Source: Geobacter sp. UBA6802 (GTDB lineage Bacteria > Desulfobacterota > Desulfuromonadia > Geobacterales > Pseudopelobacteraceae). From it: a DNA stretch of 7,930 bases. How positions within the stretch are numbered: the stretch's first letter is position 1; each line of letters begins with the position of its first letter. The notes under the pieces are model-generated. The model searched no databases and was not told where the DNA came from. It saw only the letters and a program-made list of their open reading frames with translations. This document shows, one piece after another, positions 1-5,501 of the stretch. The stretch spans positions 1 through 7,930 of the forward strand of contig DKFG01000250.1 in assembly GCA_002452325.1 (NCBI GenBank), given 5' to 3'. A program made the position numbers and the translations under genes.

Positions 1-795
1 CTGGGGTTGCCGGAGGAGGATTCGGTCTCCTTCAAGCAGGGATTGCTGCCGATTGGTGCAAAAGATACGCAACTGCTCGATATTGCCGTGCTGGATCTGC
101 CCCATATCTCTAACTTTACCGACCTTGACCCGCTGGGGCTGGAGCCTGATGTTGGCCTGCGGATCGTGCGCACACTGGCAGAGCTTGGCCAGCCCGATGC
201 CCTGATCATACCCGGTAGTAAAAACACCCTGGCTGACCTGGTCTGGCTGCAGCAGACCGGACTGGCAGCAAGCATCCTTAATCTGGCACAGGCTGGACAG
301 GCTGAGATCATCGGCATCTGCGGTGGTTTTCAGCTGCTGGGCAAGGGGATCAGCGATCCCTACGCCATTGAATCCGGGGCCGGAGAACAGCAGGGGCTGG
401 GCCTGCTGGCGATCAACACCATCATGGCTGAAGAAAAAACCACCCTGCAGACCTGTTGTTGCCATCTTCCCTCCGGCTGCCAACTGACCGGCTATGAGAT
501 TCACCACGGCATCACCACTGCAGAAGGGGTTGAACCACTGATTACCGGGCAGGATGGCAGGTTGCTGGGTGCTGGCAATAGCAACGGCATGGTCTGGGGC
601 AGTTATCTGCATGGGATCTTTGATGCTGATCCGTTCCGGCGCTGGCTGCTTGACCGGCTGCGACAGCGTAAAGGCTGGCAGGCAGATGGCCTGATCCGGG
701 CTTGCTATGATCTGGAACCGGCGCTGGATCGGCTGGCTGACTGTGTGCGGGGCAGTCTGGATATGAAGGCAATCTATCGGTTGCTGAGGCTGTGA
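1..795 (+). CDS. cobQ: Cobyric acid synthase, C-terminal part (5' end outside window)
   Basis: The reading frame is open from the first base, so the gene starts upstream of the window and only about 264 C-terminal residues are present. CobQ/CbiP performs the ATP- and glutamine-dependent amidation of four side chains of adenosylcobyrinic acid a,c-diamide, in cytoplasmic cobalamin synthesis. Visible are the PGSKNT motif, the class I glutamine amidotransferase nucleophile motif GICGG (Cys codon 319-321), the YEIHHG segment (about 493-510), and the SYLHGIF motif with the expected catalytic His at 610-612. The C-terminus is complete and ends in TGA. The codon style is GC-rich and regular, unlike the AT-richer genes that follow, so this looks like native chromosome (or a stable replicon) bordering an accessory region. 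Assignment is firm from motif order. Confidence 0.95.
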   Translation: MGLPEEDSVSFKQGLLPIGAKDTQLLDIAVLDLPHISNFTDLDPLGLEPDVGLRIVRTLAELGQPDALIIPGSKNTLADLVWLQQTGLAASILNLAQAGQAEIIGICGGFQLLGKGISDPYAIESGAGEQQGLGLLAINTIMAEEKTTLQTCCCHLPSGCQLTGYEIHHGITTAEGVEPLITGQDGRLLGAGNSNGMVWGSYLHGIFDADPFRRWLLDRLRQRKGWQADGLIRACYDLEPALDRLADCVRGSLDMKAIYRLLRL

Positions 796-1127
796 CCTGC
801 ATTCCGGCCAACATCCTGTTTTGGGAAGATCAGCGGTTCACGCGCGTGCGCGTGAACTGGTCAATATGAAGTTGGACCAATCTAAGCCAAACCGAGTAAA
901 ACCGAGGCTTGGCGTGGCAGAAGTTGGCTGGAGTAACGACATCGGCGCAAAGTGGCGGAGCAGAAATCTGAAGTAGTGGCGTTTCGTGGCGGCGGTGACG
1001 AGGACGGGAAAAGAAACCGAGTGCCGGAAATGTACCGGAGAAGTAAATCAGTGAAAATATCAACAAACAGGAAAATGCTATCATAATATGATTGCAAACA
1101 ATATCACTTCATGGTTAACATCATCAT
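796..1127. other. Gene-free stretch between cobQ and hicA
   Basis: I see no convincing gene in these 332 bases. The section from about 836 to 1045 is GC-rich and contains a perfect palindrome (836-857), an imperfect direct repeat of AAACCGAG (around 888-906), and an AAGCC/GGCTT inverted pair flanking it. A 36-codon frame (866-976) exists, but has no ribosome site and no family I recognise. From about 1045 the composition turns AT-rich, which probably marks the promoter region of hicAB; an extended -10-like TGCTATCAT (1076-1084) is present without a good -35. Confidence 0.5.
836..857. repeat. Perfect 10-bp inverted repeat, GC-rich hairpin
   Basis: GTTCACGCGC is followed by GT and then its exact complement GCGCGTGAAC. 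It lies 41 bases after the cobQ stop. No T-run follows on either strand, so it is not a standard intrinsic terminator. It could be a REP-like element, a protein-binding palindrome, or a hairpin stabilising the cobQ transcript end. Confidence 0.6.
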
Positions 1128-1382
1128 ATGAATAAATCGCATCGAAAAACGCTAAATGACATTTTCTCGCAACCGGTTCCAGCGCCACTGGAATGGCGGC
1201 GAATCGAATCTCTTTTTGTATCGTTAGGCGCACAAACTATTGAGGGAGCTGGATCACGTGTTCGCTTTGATTTGAACGGAGTAGTAGCTGCATTTCATCG
1301 ACCACATCCGGCAAAAGAAGCAAAACCATATCAAGTTAAAGACACAAAAACTTTTTTGGAGAACGCAGGAGTAAAGCCATGA
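1128..1382 (+). CDS. hicA: HicA-family mRNA interferase toxin
   Basis: This 84-aa protein resembles HicA toxins, small double-stranded-RNA-binding-fold ribonucleases that cleave mRNA when not held by HicB. Seen in the sequence: a basic N-terminus with HRKTL (residues 5-9), the DUF-like core with GSRVRF (42-47) where many HicA proteins have GSH, and FHRPHP (56-61), which carries the likely catalytic histidines. The same layout occurs in the second copy at 6071-6325, also 84 aa and ending in GVKP. The gene overlaps hicB by 4 bases (ATGA), the usual toxin-first order. The ATG at 1128 has no clear Shine-Dalgarno sequence; it was chosen because it matches the start of the second copy. Function is inferred from family and gene order. 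Confidence 0.85.
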   Translation: MNKSHRKTLNDIFSQPVPAPLEWRRIESLFVSLGAQTIEGAGSRVRFDLNGVVAAFHRPHPAKEAKPYQVKDTKTFLENAGVKP

Positions 1383-1705
1383 ACACAATGATTTTTAAAG
1401 GATATGCCGCCAGAATCGAATACAGCGATGAAGATGGATGCTTCATTGGTCACATAGCAGGAATTAAAGACGTAATTGGTTTTCACGCAGATTCCGTCAA
1501 AGAGTTACGTGCTGCATTCGCTGAGGCTGTAGACGACTATCTTGCTACATGTGAAAAGCTGGGAAGAGCACCACAAAAACCATATTCAGGAAAACTAATG
1601 TTACGAGTTCCCCCAGAAGTTCATGCACACGCCGCAATGATGGCTGAAGCTCACGGAAAGAGCCTAAACCAATGGGCAGCGGACGTCCTTATGTACGCTT
1701 CTTGA
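1379..1705 (+). CDS. hicB: HicB-family antitoxin with ribbon-helix-helix tail
   Basis: This 108-aa protein follows hicA with a 4-base overlap and is expected to bind and neutralise HicA and to repress the operon. Residues 3-65 resemble the degenerate RNase H-like HicB domain (KGYAARIEYSDEDG, then EAVDDYLATCEK). Residues 71-105 look like a ribbon-helix-helix DNA-binding domain (KLMLRVPPEVHAHAAMMAE, then GKSLNQWAADVL). A GGAG at 1368-1371 inside hicA can serve as ribosome site. This pair is the only non-transposon toxin-antitoxin pair on the plus strand; the other cassette genes are all on the minus strand. The second HicB at 5730-6074 is clearly related in its tail but diverged in its first half. 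Confidence 0.88.
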   Translation: MNTMIFKGYAARIEYSDEDGCFIGHIAGIKDVIGFHADSVKELRAAFAEAVDDYLATCEKLGRAPQKPYSGKLMLRVPPEVHAHAAMMAEAHGKSLNQWAADVLMYAS

Positions 1706-1786
1706 AAAGATTGAACTACCGGGGTGAATCGGACAATTCCCGGGGCGGGACTTTAACCCGTTAGATATTCAACTGTTACTGCGTAC

Positions 1787-1831
1787 GGTCAGATCTTGAA
1801 ATATAAGTTTCTTATGTTTCAAGACCTGACC
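1787..1831. repeat. Long hairpin repeat, REP-like
   Basis: A 21-base inverted repeat with a TTT loop: left arm begins GGTCAGATCTTGAAA, right arm ends TTTCAAGACCTGACC, with ATAAG/CTTAT innermost. The two arm differences are both A against C when read as plus-strand RNA, but become G-U pairs in minus-strand RNA, so the full 21-bp stem forms only in transcripts running leftward from the DUF2442 gene. No T-run follows, so it is more likely a REP-type element or a 3'-end stabiliser than a terminator. Confidence 0.7.
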
Positions 1832-1863
1832 CATCGATTCCTGTAAGGCCTCCCGATTAAGAA

Positions 1864-2088
1864 CTACGTCAGTTTGGCTTCAATGGTGTCAGCAGAAAGA
1901 TCGGCGCCACAGTCCCATTCGATAAAGTAGCTGCCATTGTGAACCTTAATAAATTCAGAATAGTCATGCAAGGCCGCAAACGCCTCATAATCCAGATATG
2001 GCTTTACATCAAAACGTCCAGTTCTGCCGTCTGTTGATGTAATGATCAAACTCAGATCTGCTTGTGGTTTGATATCAGCTATTCTCAT
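1864..2088 (-). CDS. DUF2442 protein, partner of DUF4160
   Basis: This 74-aa protein matches the DUF2442 pattern: an N-terminal strand pair (MRIADIKPQADLSLIITST), a middle section GRTGRFDVKPYLD, and a C-terminal HNGSYFIEWDCGADLSADT that corresponds to the family's typical W-x-x-G-x-DL segment. The ATG overlaps the stop of the upstream DUF4160 reading frame by 4 bases, so the two were translated as a coupled pair. DUF4160 and DUF2442 genes are often adjacent, and the arrangement is like a toxin-antitoxin operon, but I know no established biochemical role and do not assign one. It is the last gene of the leftmost cassette of the minus-strand array. Because the upstream partner is frameshifted, translation of this gene may be altered. 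Confidence 0.8.
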   Translation of the reverse strand: MRIADIKPQADLSLIITSTDGRTGRFDVKPYLDYEAFAALHDYSEFIKVHNGSYFIEWDCGADLSADTIEAKLT

Positions 2089-2356
2089 TGATCAAGCCCT
2101 TTAATTTTAAATGGTTGTCTGCCGTTCACTGCTAATTCCCAGTCTGCAAAGAGGTCTTCTTTGTGAATTTCAATCCATGCAACAACAAGTTTATGTTTGT
2201 TTTGTGGAATATTGCCGGGAAGAACAGCTCCATCTTCGATTGAGTAAACTGCAACATCACCCTGATACTCTGCATGGATATGAGGCAAGTGATGTCGCTC
2301 AATATCCTTAAAAACATCCTGATAAGTATCCCGTAAAACATACTGATCGTTGGCAT
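2085..2356 (-). pseudogene. DUF4160 gene with a one-base frameshift near the start
   Basis: The frame starting at the ATG at 2356 reads MPTISMFYGILIRMF, the typical DUF4160 N-terminus, and has a good ribosome site (GAGGTGG). The remaining family sequence, including HHLPHIHAEYQG, AVYSIEDGAVLPG and AWIEIHKEDLFADWELAVNG, lies in another frame of the same strand. The two join at a T5 run (A5 at 2310-2314 on the plus strand), where one missing base explains the shift; the intact relative at 6765-7025 runs through the same point in one frame. Most likely a pseudogene or a sequencing error. A -1 ribosomal shift at TTT TTA would also restore about 90 residues, but the preceding base is G, which makes a weak slippery site. 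An alternative start further upstream in the second frame reads through the promoter module and is not credible. Confidence 0.75.
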
Positions 2357-2373
2357 ATTCCACCTCTGCCAAA

Positions 2374-2402
2374 ACGATAGCAAACAGGCCGGTCAAAGTC
2401 AA
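2374..2402 (-). promoter_or_regulatory. Junction promoter A, for DUF4160/DUF2442
   Basis: Read on the minus strand: TTGACT (2402-2397), a 17-base spacer with CGGCCTGTTTG, then TATCGT (2379-2374). The start codon follows 17 bases after the -10 box with GAGGTGG between. Confidence 0.65.
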
Positions 2403-2418
2403 ACCGAAGCGGTGGATA

Positions 2419-2453
2419 CAATAAAGCCCCACCAGCTGAAAAGCCAATGGGGC
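2419..2453 (-). terminator. Intrinsic terminator of the 67-aa/60-aa gene pair
   Basis: On the minus strand GCCCCATTGGCT, loop TTTC, AGCTGGTGGGGC: a continuous 12-bp stem counting G-U pairs (2453-2426), followed by TTTATTG. It lies 27 bases past the stop of the 67-aa gene. Confidence 0.7.
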
Positions 2454-2480
2454 AAGGGAACGATTATGAAAGATCTAGCT

Positions 2481-2684
2481 CTACGAAAGTTCCTCAAAAT
2501 ATTTATCAAACATCTCGGTTTTGATCCGTAGATGTGTTATGGACGCAGAAAGGTCGCCAAGTATATCCTCTTTCTGGTTTTTTGAAAGTCGGGTAGCCTT
2601 CAACGCCTCAATGTAGCGAACAGTATTGAGACATTCCTGCTCCAACTCATCAAAAAGCACCGTTTGCATTCTGCTACTAGCCAT
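2481..2684 (-). CDS. Small hypothetical protein, 67 aa, helical and acidic
   Basis: I do not recognise the family. The chosen ATG at 2684 has an AGGGGG ribosome site at ideal spacing; a TTG seven codons upstream would overlap the previous gene and lacks that support. The protein (MASSRMQTVLFDELEQECLN at its start) is predicted to be almost entirely alpha-helical, acidic overall, with no signal peptide or membrane segment and the C-terminus FDKYFEELS. It starts 13 bases after the stop of a basic 60-aa protein, sharing its promoter and the downstream terminator. Two tiny co-transcribed genes with opposite charge resemble a toxin-antitoxin or toxin-antitoxin-like pair by architecture, but no residue supports a specific activity. 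Confidence 0.7.
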   Translation of the reverse strand: MASSRMQTVLFDELEQECLNTVRYIEALKATRLSKNQKEDILGDLSASITHLRIKTEMFDKYFEELS

Positions 2685-2697
2685 ATCAACCCCCTGT

Positions 2698-2880
2698 TTA
2701 GCCAATCCGTTTCAACGCACGCTCCAAACTGCTACGGAACGCCTCAATCTCAACCTGCCAATGGGTAATCAGTCCACGATCAGGGCTAAGCGATTTCTTT
2801 TCTTGTGCAATCTTCAGTTCGTGCTCAGCAATCCGTGAACGAAGACTAATGATGCGCCGCTTTAGTGCCCTGTTACCCAT
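2698..2880 (-). CDS. Small basic coiled-coil protein, 60 aa, unknown function
   Basis: A 60-aa, arginine/lysine-rich, helical protein (MGNRALKRRIISLRSRIAEH at the N-terminus, then HWQVEIEAFRSSLERALKRI). Heptad-like spacing of I/L suggests a coiled coil or helical hairpin. I recall similar anonymous small proteins in Geobacter-type genomes, without known function. The only ATG lies eight bases after the -10 box of the junction promoter (2888-2893), with no ribosome site, so the mRNA would be essentially leaderless. It is the first gene of a two-gene cassette with the 67-aa protein. Because the start has unusual support, the exact N-terminus is uncertain, but no other in-frame methionine exists. 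Confidence 0.7.
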   Translation of the reverse strand: MGNRALKRRIISLRSRIAEHELKIAQEKKSLSPDRGLITHWQVEIEAFRSSLERALKRIG

Positions 2881-2887
2881 ACATTAA

Positions 2888-2916
2888 ACCATAACAAACA
2901 GGCCGGGCAAAGTCAA
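2888..2916 (-). promoter_or_regulatory. Junction promoter B, for the 60-aa/67-aa pair
   Basis: Minus strand TTGACT (2916-2911), 17-base spacer TTGCCCGGCCTGTTTGT, TATGGT (2893-2888). The predicted transcript start is within one or two bases of the ATG at 2880. Confidence 0.65.
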
Positions 2917-2923
2917 ACCGAAG

Positions 2924-2931
2924 CGGTGGCT
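2924..2931. repeat. Target site duplication, left (CGGTGGCT)
   Basis: The 8 bases CGGTGGCT directly before the left transposon end are repeated exactly at 5442-5449 after the right end. Intact copies of the junction carry this sequence once. Confidence 0.95.
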
Positions 2932-2951
2932 GGTAGTGTCTCGGTTTGAAA
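2932..2951 (+). repeat. Transposon left terminal inverted repeat
   Basis: GGTAGTGTCTCGGTTTGAAA; matches the right end with one difference (G versus A at position 12). Similarity stops after base 20. Confidence 0.93.
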
Positions 2952-2962
2952 TATAGACCCCG

Positions 2963-2991
2963 TTGAAATGCTTGAGCGGTTATGCTACGCT
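2963..2991 (+). promoter_or_regulatory. Possible promoter for the KGG-rich protein gene
   Basis: TTGAAA (2963-2968), 17 bases, TACGCT (2986-2991) preceded by an extended -10 TGC (2983-2985). The ATG at 2998 is seven bases from the -10 box, implying a leaderless transcript. Confidence 0.4.
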
Positions 2992-2997
2992 GCAAGC

Positions 2998-3228
2998 ATG
3001 AAAAAAAGACCACGTGACATAAGCCAGCTTGCAAAGATGATCGTTGACGAGGCCACCAGCGAAGAGCCTGCCACTACGCCCACCTATCAGCCAGAAAAGA
3101 ATAAAGCCGCCCAGGAATTAGGGCGGCTTGGTGGCTTAAAGGGCGGTAAGGCCAGGGCTGATAAACTTACTCCTGAGCAACGGTCAGAGATAGCTAAGAA
3201 GGCGGCAAAAGCTAGGTGGAAGAAATAA
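2998..3228 (+). CDS. Small KGG-rich basic protein, transposon passenger
   Basis: A 76-aa, strongly basic protein. Residues 1-20 (KRPRDISQLAKMIVDEAT) form a conserved-looking head, followed by a flexible Pro/Thr linker (24-32) and a tail with GRLGGLKGGKARADKL (42-57) and SEIAKKAAKARWKK (63-76). Proteins of this kind are widespread in bacteria, usually annotated as hypothetical or histone H1-like; the tail suggests nucleic acid binding, which is inference. The ATG at 2998 was preferred over one at 2968 because it begins the family-like MKKRPRD and sits just after a plausible promoter. There is no ribosome site. The gene converges on the RhuM gene and the two overlap by 17 bases at their 3' ends. 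Both lie between the transposon ends, so it travels with the element. Confidence 0.8.
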   Translation: MKKRPRDISQLAKMIVDEATSEEPATTPTYQPEKNKAAQELGRLGGLKGGKARADKLTPEQRSEIAKKAAKARWKK

Positions 3229-4498
3229 CTGGCTCATGCGGCAACTGTTTTTTTGTTTTGATGTTATCAACGACCCTATCAAAATCTGATTTGAACTCTA
3301 TATCTTGCACAACTCTAAACTTTTCATATTCAGCTAGCGCATGACGCTCAGCAACTTCTCGTTTAACGCCCCCATGTTTTTTTAATACGTCATATGCATT
3401 AAATTCTAGAAAACCATCCAAACGCTCAACCCAGTCTTTCATAGTCATTGTTTTATGACGCCTTGCGAAGTTTTCGGCAGCATCTAAATACATACTAACA
3501 AGCCTGTTCATTTCATCAAGTTCTTCAGGAGTCAGATAGTTCTTGCCGACTTTGACATCGAGCTTTGTAACCTTCCCATTTTTATTTGCATTTTTATAAG
3601 AATAAAGCCCCATGTTCGGCTTGGATGCATCTGCTCTCAACTCGATAAGCTCTGCTGAAGTATGTCCATGTATTGCGTAATGCAATTTATCTTGCACATG
3701 TGCGTAAAATTGGTGAGTGATGGGAGAGTCTTTGTCATAGTCAACACTGCATTCTCTATAAAGGTCTGTTATTTTTTGATAAAATCTTCTTTCTGAAGCT
3801 CTGATTTCGCGAATACGCTCAAGCAGCTCATCAAAATAGTCTTTTCCGAACATCTGCTTACCTTGTTTGAGACGTTCATCATCCATAGCGAAGCCTTTTG
3901 TCAAATACTCCTTGAGAATTGTTGTTGCCCATTTTCTGAATTGCGTTGCCTGATGTGAATTAACCCTATAACCAACAGATATTATTGCATCTAGGGAATA
4001 AAAGTTAACATCGTAGCTTTTGTTATCTGTAGCAGTTATCCGGAATTTCCGGATAACTGATAATTCTTCAAGTTCCCCACTTCTGAAGATATTTTGCAAA
4101 TGTTCGTTAATAGTTCTAGTGTCTACATCAAAAATTTCAGCCATACCCTTTTGCGAGGCCCAAACGGTTTCATCGTTGAGGGCTACGTTAATTTTTGTGT
4201 GACCGTCAGGTGCTGTATAGAACAAGAAATTTGCATCTTCCTGGGCAGGAATTTGGTATTCAACAATGTTTGTTTTGATTTCGTCTAATGCTACTGGATC
4301 GGACACGCCAGGAATAAAATCAAATCTCGATACGTTTATTCCAATATTTTCTGCTGCTTCTATTATGGGTTTTTGCCATTTAGCTGGTATGTTACCAGTC
4401 TTAACCCAGTAACTAACCAGACTTTGCCCCTTGCCTATGGCCGCAGCCAATGCGGTCTGCCCCCCAAATTTGTCCACAATATTTTTTGCTATGCTCAT
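3212..4498 (-). CDS. rhuM: RhuM-family protein with N-terminal helix-turn-helix, transposon passenger
   Basis: A 428-aa protein in two parts. Residues 1-60 (MSIAKNIVDKFGGQTALAAA, then GKGQSLVSYWVKTGNIPAKW) look like a YdaS/Cro-like DNA-binding helix-turn-helix. Residues about 88-410 match the RhuM virulence family (PF13310 as I recall): FLFYTAPDG, VWASQKGMAEIFDVDTRTIN, SVIRKFRITATDNKSYDVNF, YSLDAIISVGYRVNSHQATQ, FRKWATTILKEYL, MTMKDWVERLDGFLEFNAYD. RhuM was named in a Salmonella pathogenicity island; its biochemical activity is unknown to me. RhuM proteins usually lack this added DNA-binding head. The start has a good ribosome site (AAGAGGTG). The gene is divergent from the transposase, with a palindrome over its predicted promoter. 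No signal peptide or membrane segment. The fused head suggests self-regulation or control of the transposase, which is inference. Confidence 0.88.
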   Translation of the reverse strand: MSIAKNIVDKFGGQTALAAAIGKGQSLVSYWVKTGNIPAKWQKPIIEAAENIGINVSRFDFIPGVSDPVALDEIKTNIVEYQIPAQEDANFLFYTAPDGHTKINVALNDETVWASQKGMAEIFDVDTRTINEHLQNIFRSGELEELSVIRKFRITATDNKSYDVNFYSLDAIISVGYRVNSHQATQFRKWATTILKEYLTKGFAMDDERLKQGKQMFGKDYFDELLERIREIRASERRFYQKITDLYRECSVDYDKDSPITHQFYAHVQDKLHYAIHGHTSAELIELRADASKPNMGLYSYKNANKNGKVTKLDVKVGKNYLTPEELDEMNRLVSMYLDAAENFARRHKTMTMKDWVERLDGFLEFNAYDVLKKHGGVKREVAERHALAEYEKFRVVQDIEFKSDFDRVVDNIKTKKQLPHEPVISST

Positions 4499-4511
4499 GG
4501 TTCACCTCTTG

Positions 4512-4539
4512 AATAATCAAATTTTTTTAATTTGTTATT
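4512..4539. promoter_or_regulatory. AT-rich palindrome, candidate operator
   Basis: CAAATT-TTTTT-AATTTG (4518-4534) is a perfect 6-bp inverted repeat, extended by AATAA to the left and TTATT to the right with one extra base. It sits over the -10/+1 region of the predicted rhuM promoter and just upstream of the predicted transposase promoter. A natural target would be the helix-turn-helix head of the RhuM protein; binding is inferred only. Confidence 0.5.
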
Positions 4540-4563
4540 ACCAAATATTTTTATTGACGGCAA
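4535..4563 (-). promoter_or_regulatory. Predicted promoter of rhuM
   Basis: Minus strand TTGCCG (4563-4558), 17-base spacer, TAATAA (4540-4535), with a start expected inside the palindrome at 4518-4534. Confidence 0.45.
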
Positions 4564-4581
4564 GTTGTTTTACATTATCTT
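4554..4581 (+). promoter_or_regulatory. Predicted promoter of the transposase gene
   Basis: TTGACG (4554-4559), 16 bases, TATCTT (4576-4581), 31 bases before the ATG at 4613. A GAGGGTGG ribosome site follows at 4601-4608. It overlaps the rhuM promoter on the other strand. Confidence 0.45.
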
Positions 4582-4612
4582 TAAAATGAACTTAATGCTT
4601 GAGGGTGGCGCC

Positions 4613-5432
4613 ATGAACAAATTAAGCGCAGCAAAACGCGCACAAATACTTAACATGCTGGTTGAGGGCAACAGTATGCGTGCCACCTCTCGCATGGCTG
4701 ATTGCTCCATCAACACTGTCACCAAACCGCTCGTTGACGTTGGCGCTGCTTGTTCTCAATACCAGCACGAAACGCTCCGCAACCTGCCCTGCAAGCAAAT
4801 CCAGTGTGATGAAATATGATCTTTCTGCTATACCAAAGAAAAAAGATCGTAAAGGTGAGTTTGGGGTAGGTGATGTTTATACCTGGACGGCTCTCTGTGC
4901 TGATACTAAACTGGTGCCGTCGTTCTTGGTGGGTAAGCGTGATGCCTATTACGGCCACGCCTTCATGCTTGACCTTGCATCAAGGCTTTCAAACCGCGTA
5001 CAGCTCACCACAGACGGACATAAAGTATATCTGTCTGCTGTTGTGGATGCTATCGGTTCTGAGATCGACTATGCAATGCTGGTGAAGGTGTATGGTGCCT
5101 CAGATGCAACCAATGATGAACGCCGATATAGCCCCGCAGTATGCACAGGCGCTGAAATTCACCCGATCAGTGGTAGCCCTGACATTGCCAAGGCATCAAC
5201 CAGCTTTGTCGAGCGCCAGAATCTGACAATGAGAATGTCTATGCTGAGATTTACGAGGTTGACCAACGGATTCAGCAAGAAGATTGAAGACCTTGAACAC
5301 GCTGTAGCTCTGCATTTCATGCATTACAACTTCGCAAGGATTCACAAAACATTGAAATGTACCCCCGCTATGGAAGCAGGGGTGACAAGCAAACTTTGGT
5401 CACTGGAAGATATAGCTTCACTTTCAAACTGA
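4613..5432 (+). pseudogene. IS1-family transposase, broken by stop codon and frameshift
   Basis: The first part (4613-4819) encodes MNKLSAAKRAQILNMLVEGN, the helix-turn-helix SMRATSRMADCSINTVTK, and the first catalytic Asp in QCDEI. Here the family's Trp (CDEIWSF) is a TGA stop (4817-4819). Reading on, SFCYTKEK follows, then the frame changes near 4840-4850, with about ten bases apparently missing relative to relatives. The second part continues KGEFGVGDVYTWTALCADTK, LTTDGHKVYL (second Asp), TSFVERQNLTMRMSML (catalytic Glu) and HFMHYNFARIHKTL, ending in TGA at 5430-5432 inside the right inverted repeat. The DDE residues are all present but on separated pieces, so no full transposase of about 275 residues can be made. 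The start has a good GAGGGTGG site. Confidence 0.92.
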
Positions 5433-5441
5433 GACACTACC
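5422..5441 (-). repeat. Transposon right terminal inverted repeat
   Basis: Complement of the left end with 19 of 20 bases equal. The transposase stop codon lies inside it. Confidence 0.93.
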
Positions 5442-5449
5442 CGGTGGCT
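5442..5449. repeat. Target site duplication, right (CGGTGGCT)
   Basis: Exact copy of 2924-2931. Confidence 0.95.
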
Positions 5450-5451
5450 AC

Positions 5452-5485
5452 AAAAAAGCCCCACCAGCTGAAAAGCCAATGGGGC
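5452..5485 (-). terminator. Intrinsic terminator of the hicA-hicB-DUF6447 cassette
   Basis: Minus strand: 12-bp stem with TTTC loop (5485-5458), then six T. It lies 16 bases past the DUF6447 stop and stays joined to its gene despite the nearby transposon insertion. Confidence 0.8.
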
Positions 5486-5501
5486 AGAGTGGGACAGCAG
5501 G

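Larger units (their letters stand above)
2374..2453 (-). repeat. Cassette junction repeat, copy A (complete)
   Basis: Complete copy of the ~80-bp module that separates the minus-strand cassettes. In minus-strand order it holds the terminator hairpin, a T-rich tract, a linker with the 11-bp palindrome ACCGCTTCGGT, and a promoter. Compared with copies B and D it shows only a few substitutions, including an interrupted T-run (TTTATTG). Confidence 0.85.
2888..2931 (-). repeat. Cassette junction repeat, copy B, promoter half
   Basis: Promoter and linker half of the junction, cut off at 2931 by the transposon. Its other half continues at 5442-5485; removing the transposon and one target duplication restores a module matching copies A and D. 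Confidence 0.85.
2932..5441 (+). mobile_element. IS1-family transposon with passenger genes, 2510 bp
   Basis: Defined by terminal inverted repeats (2932-2951 and 5422-5441, 19 of 20 bases matching), an exact 8-bp target duplication, and a transposase of the IS1 family. The outer bases GGTAGTG fit the GGnnnTG end pattern known for IS1 elements, and 8-9-bp duplications are typical. It is far longer than ordinary IS1 (under 1 kb). As I recall, the ISMhu11-type subgroup contains longer members, some with passengers. The passengers here are a small KGG-rich protein (+) and a RhuM-family protein (-). The transposase is broken, so this copy cannot move by itself. The insertion is inside a cassette junction repeat. 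Confidence 0.92.
5442..5485 (-). repeat. Cassette junction repeat, copy B, terminator half
   Basis: Terminator and linker half of the junction split by the transposon; it continues in 2888-2923 on the other side of the element. Confidence 0.85.

Noticed and set aside
830..1097. Minus-strand frames of 84 and 71 codons after cobQ
   Set aside because: No ribosome site, no recognisable domain, and the composition follows the plus-strand repeat-rich sequence; probably chance frames.
1728..1766. GTTAGAT near 1760 with CGGGACTTTAACCCG as an attC end
   Set aside because: GTTAGAT fits the right core pattern, but no complementary left core site is found near the end of hicB.
2085..2447. A 120-aa DUF4160 protein starting upstream at 2447
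   Set aside because: Its first 35 or so residues translate the terminator and promoter module, so the family-like start at 2356 in the other frame is the real one.
2374..2453. Junction repeats as integron attC sites
   Set aside because: I see no paired RYYYAAC and GTTRRRY core sites, and the conserved parts are explained by terminator and promoter. No integrase gene is in the window.
2374..2453. CRISPR array
   Set aside because: The repeats are ~80 bp, few, and separated by whole genes rather than short spacers.
4719..4958. Minus-strand frame inside the transposase
   Set aside because: It lies opposite conserved transposase sequence and has no independent signals.
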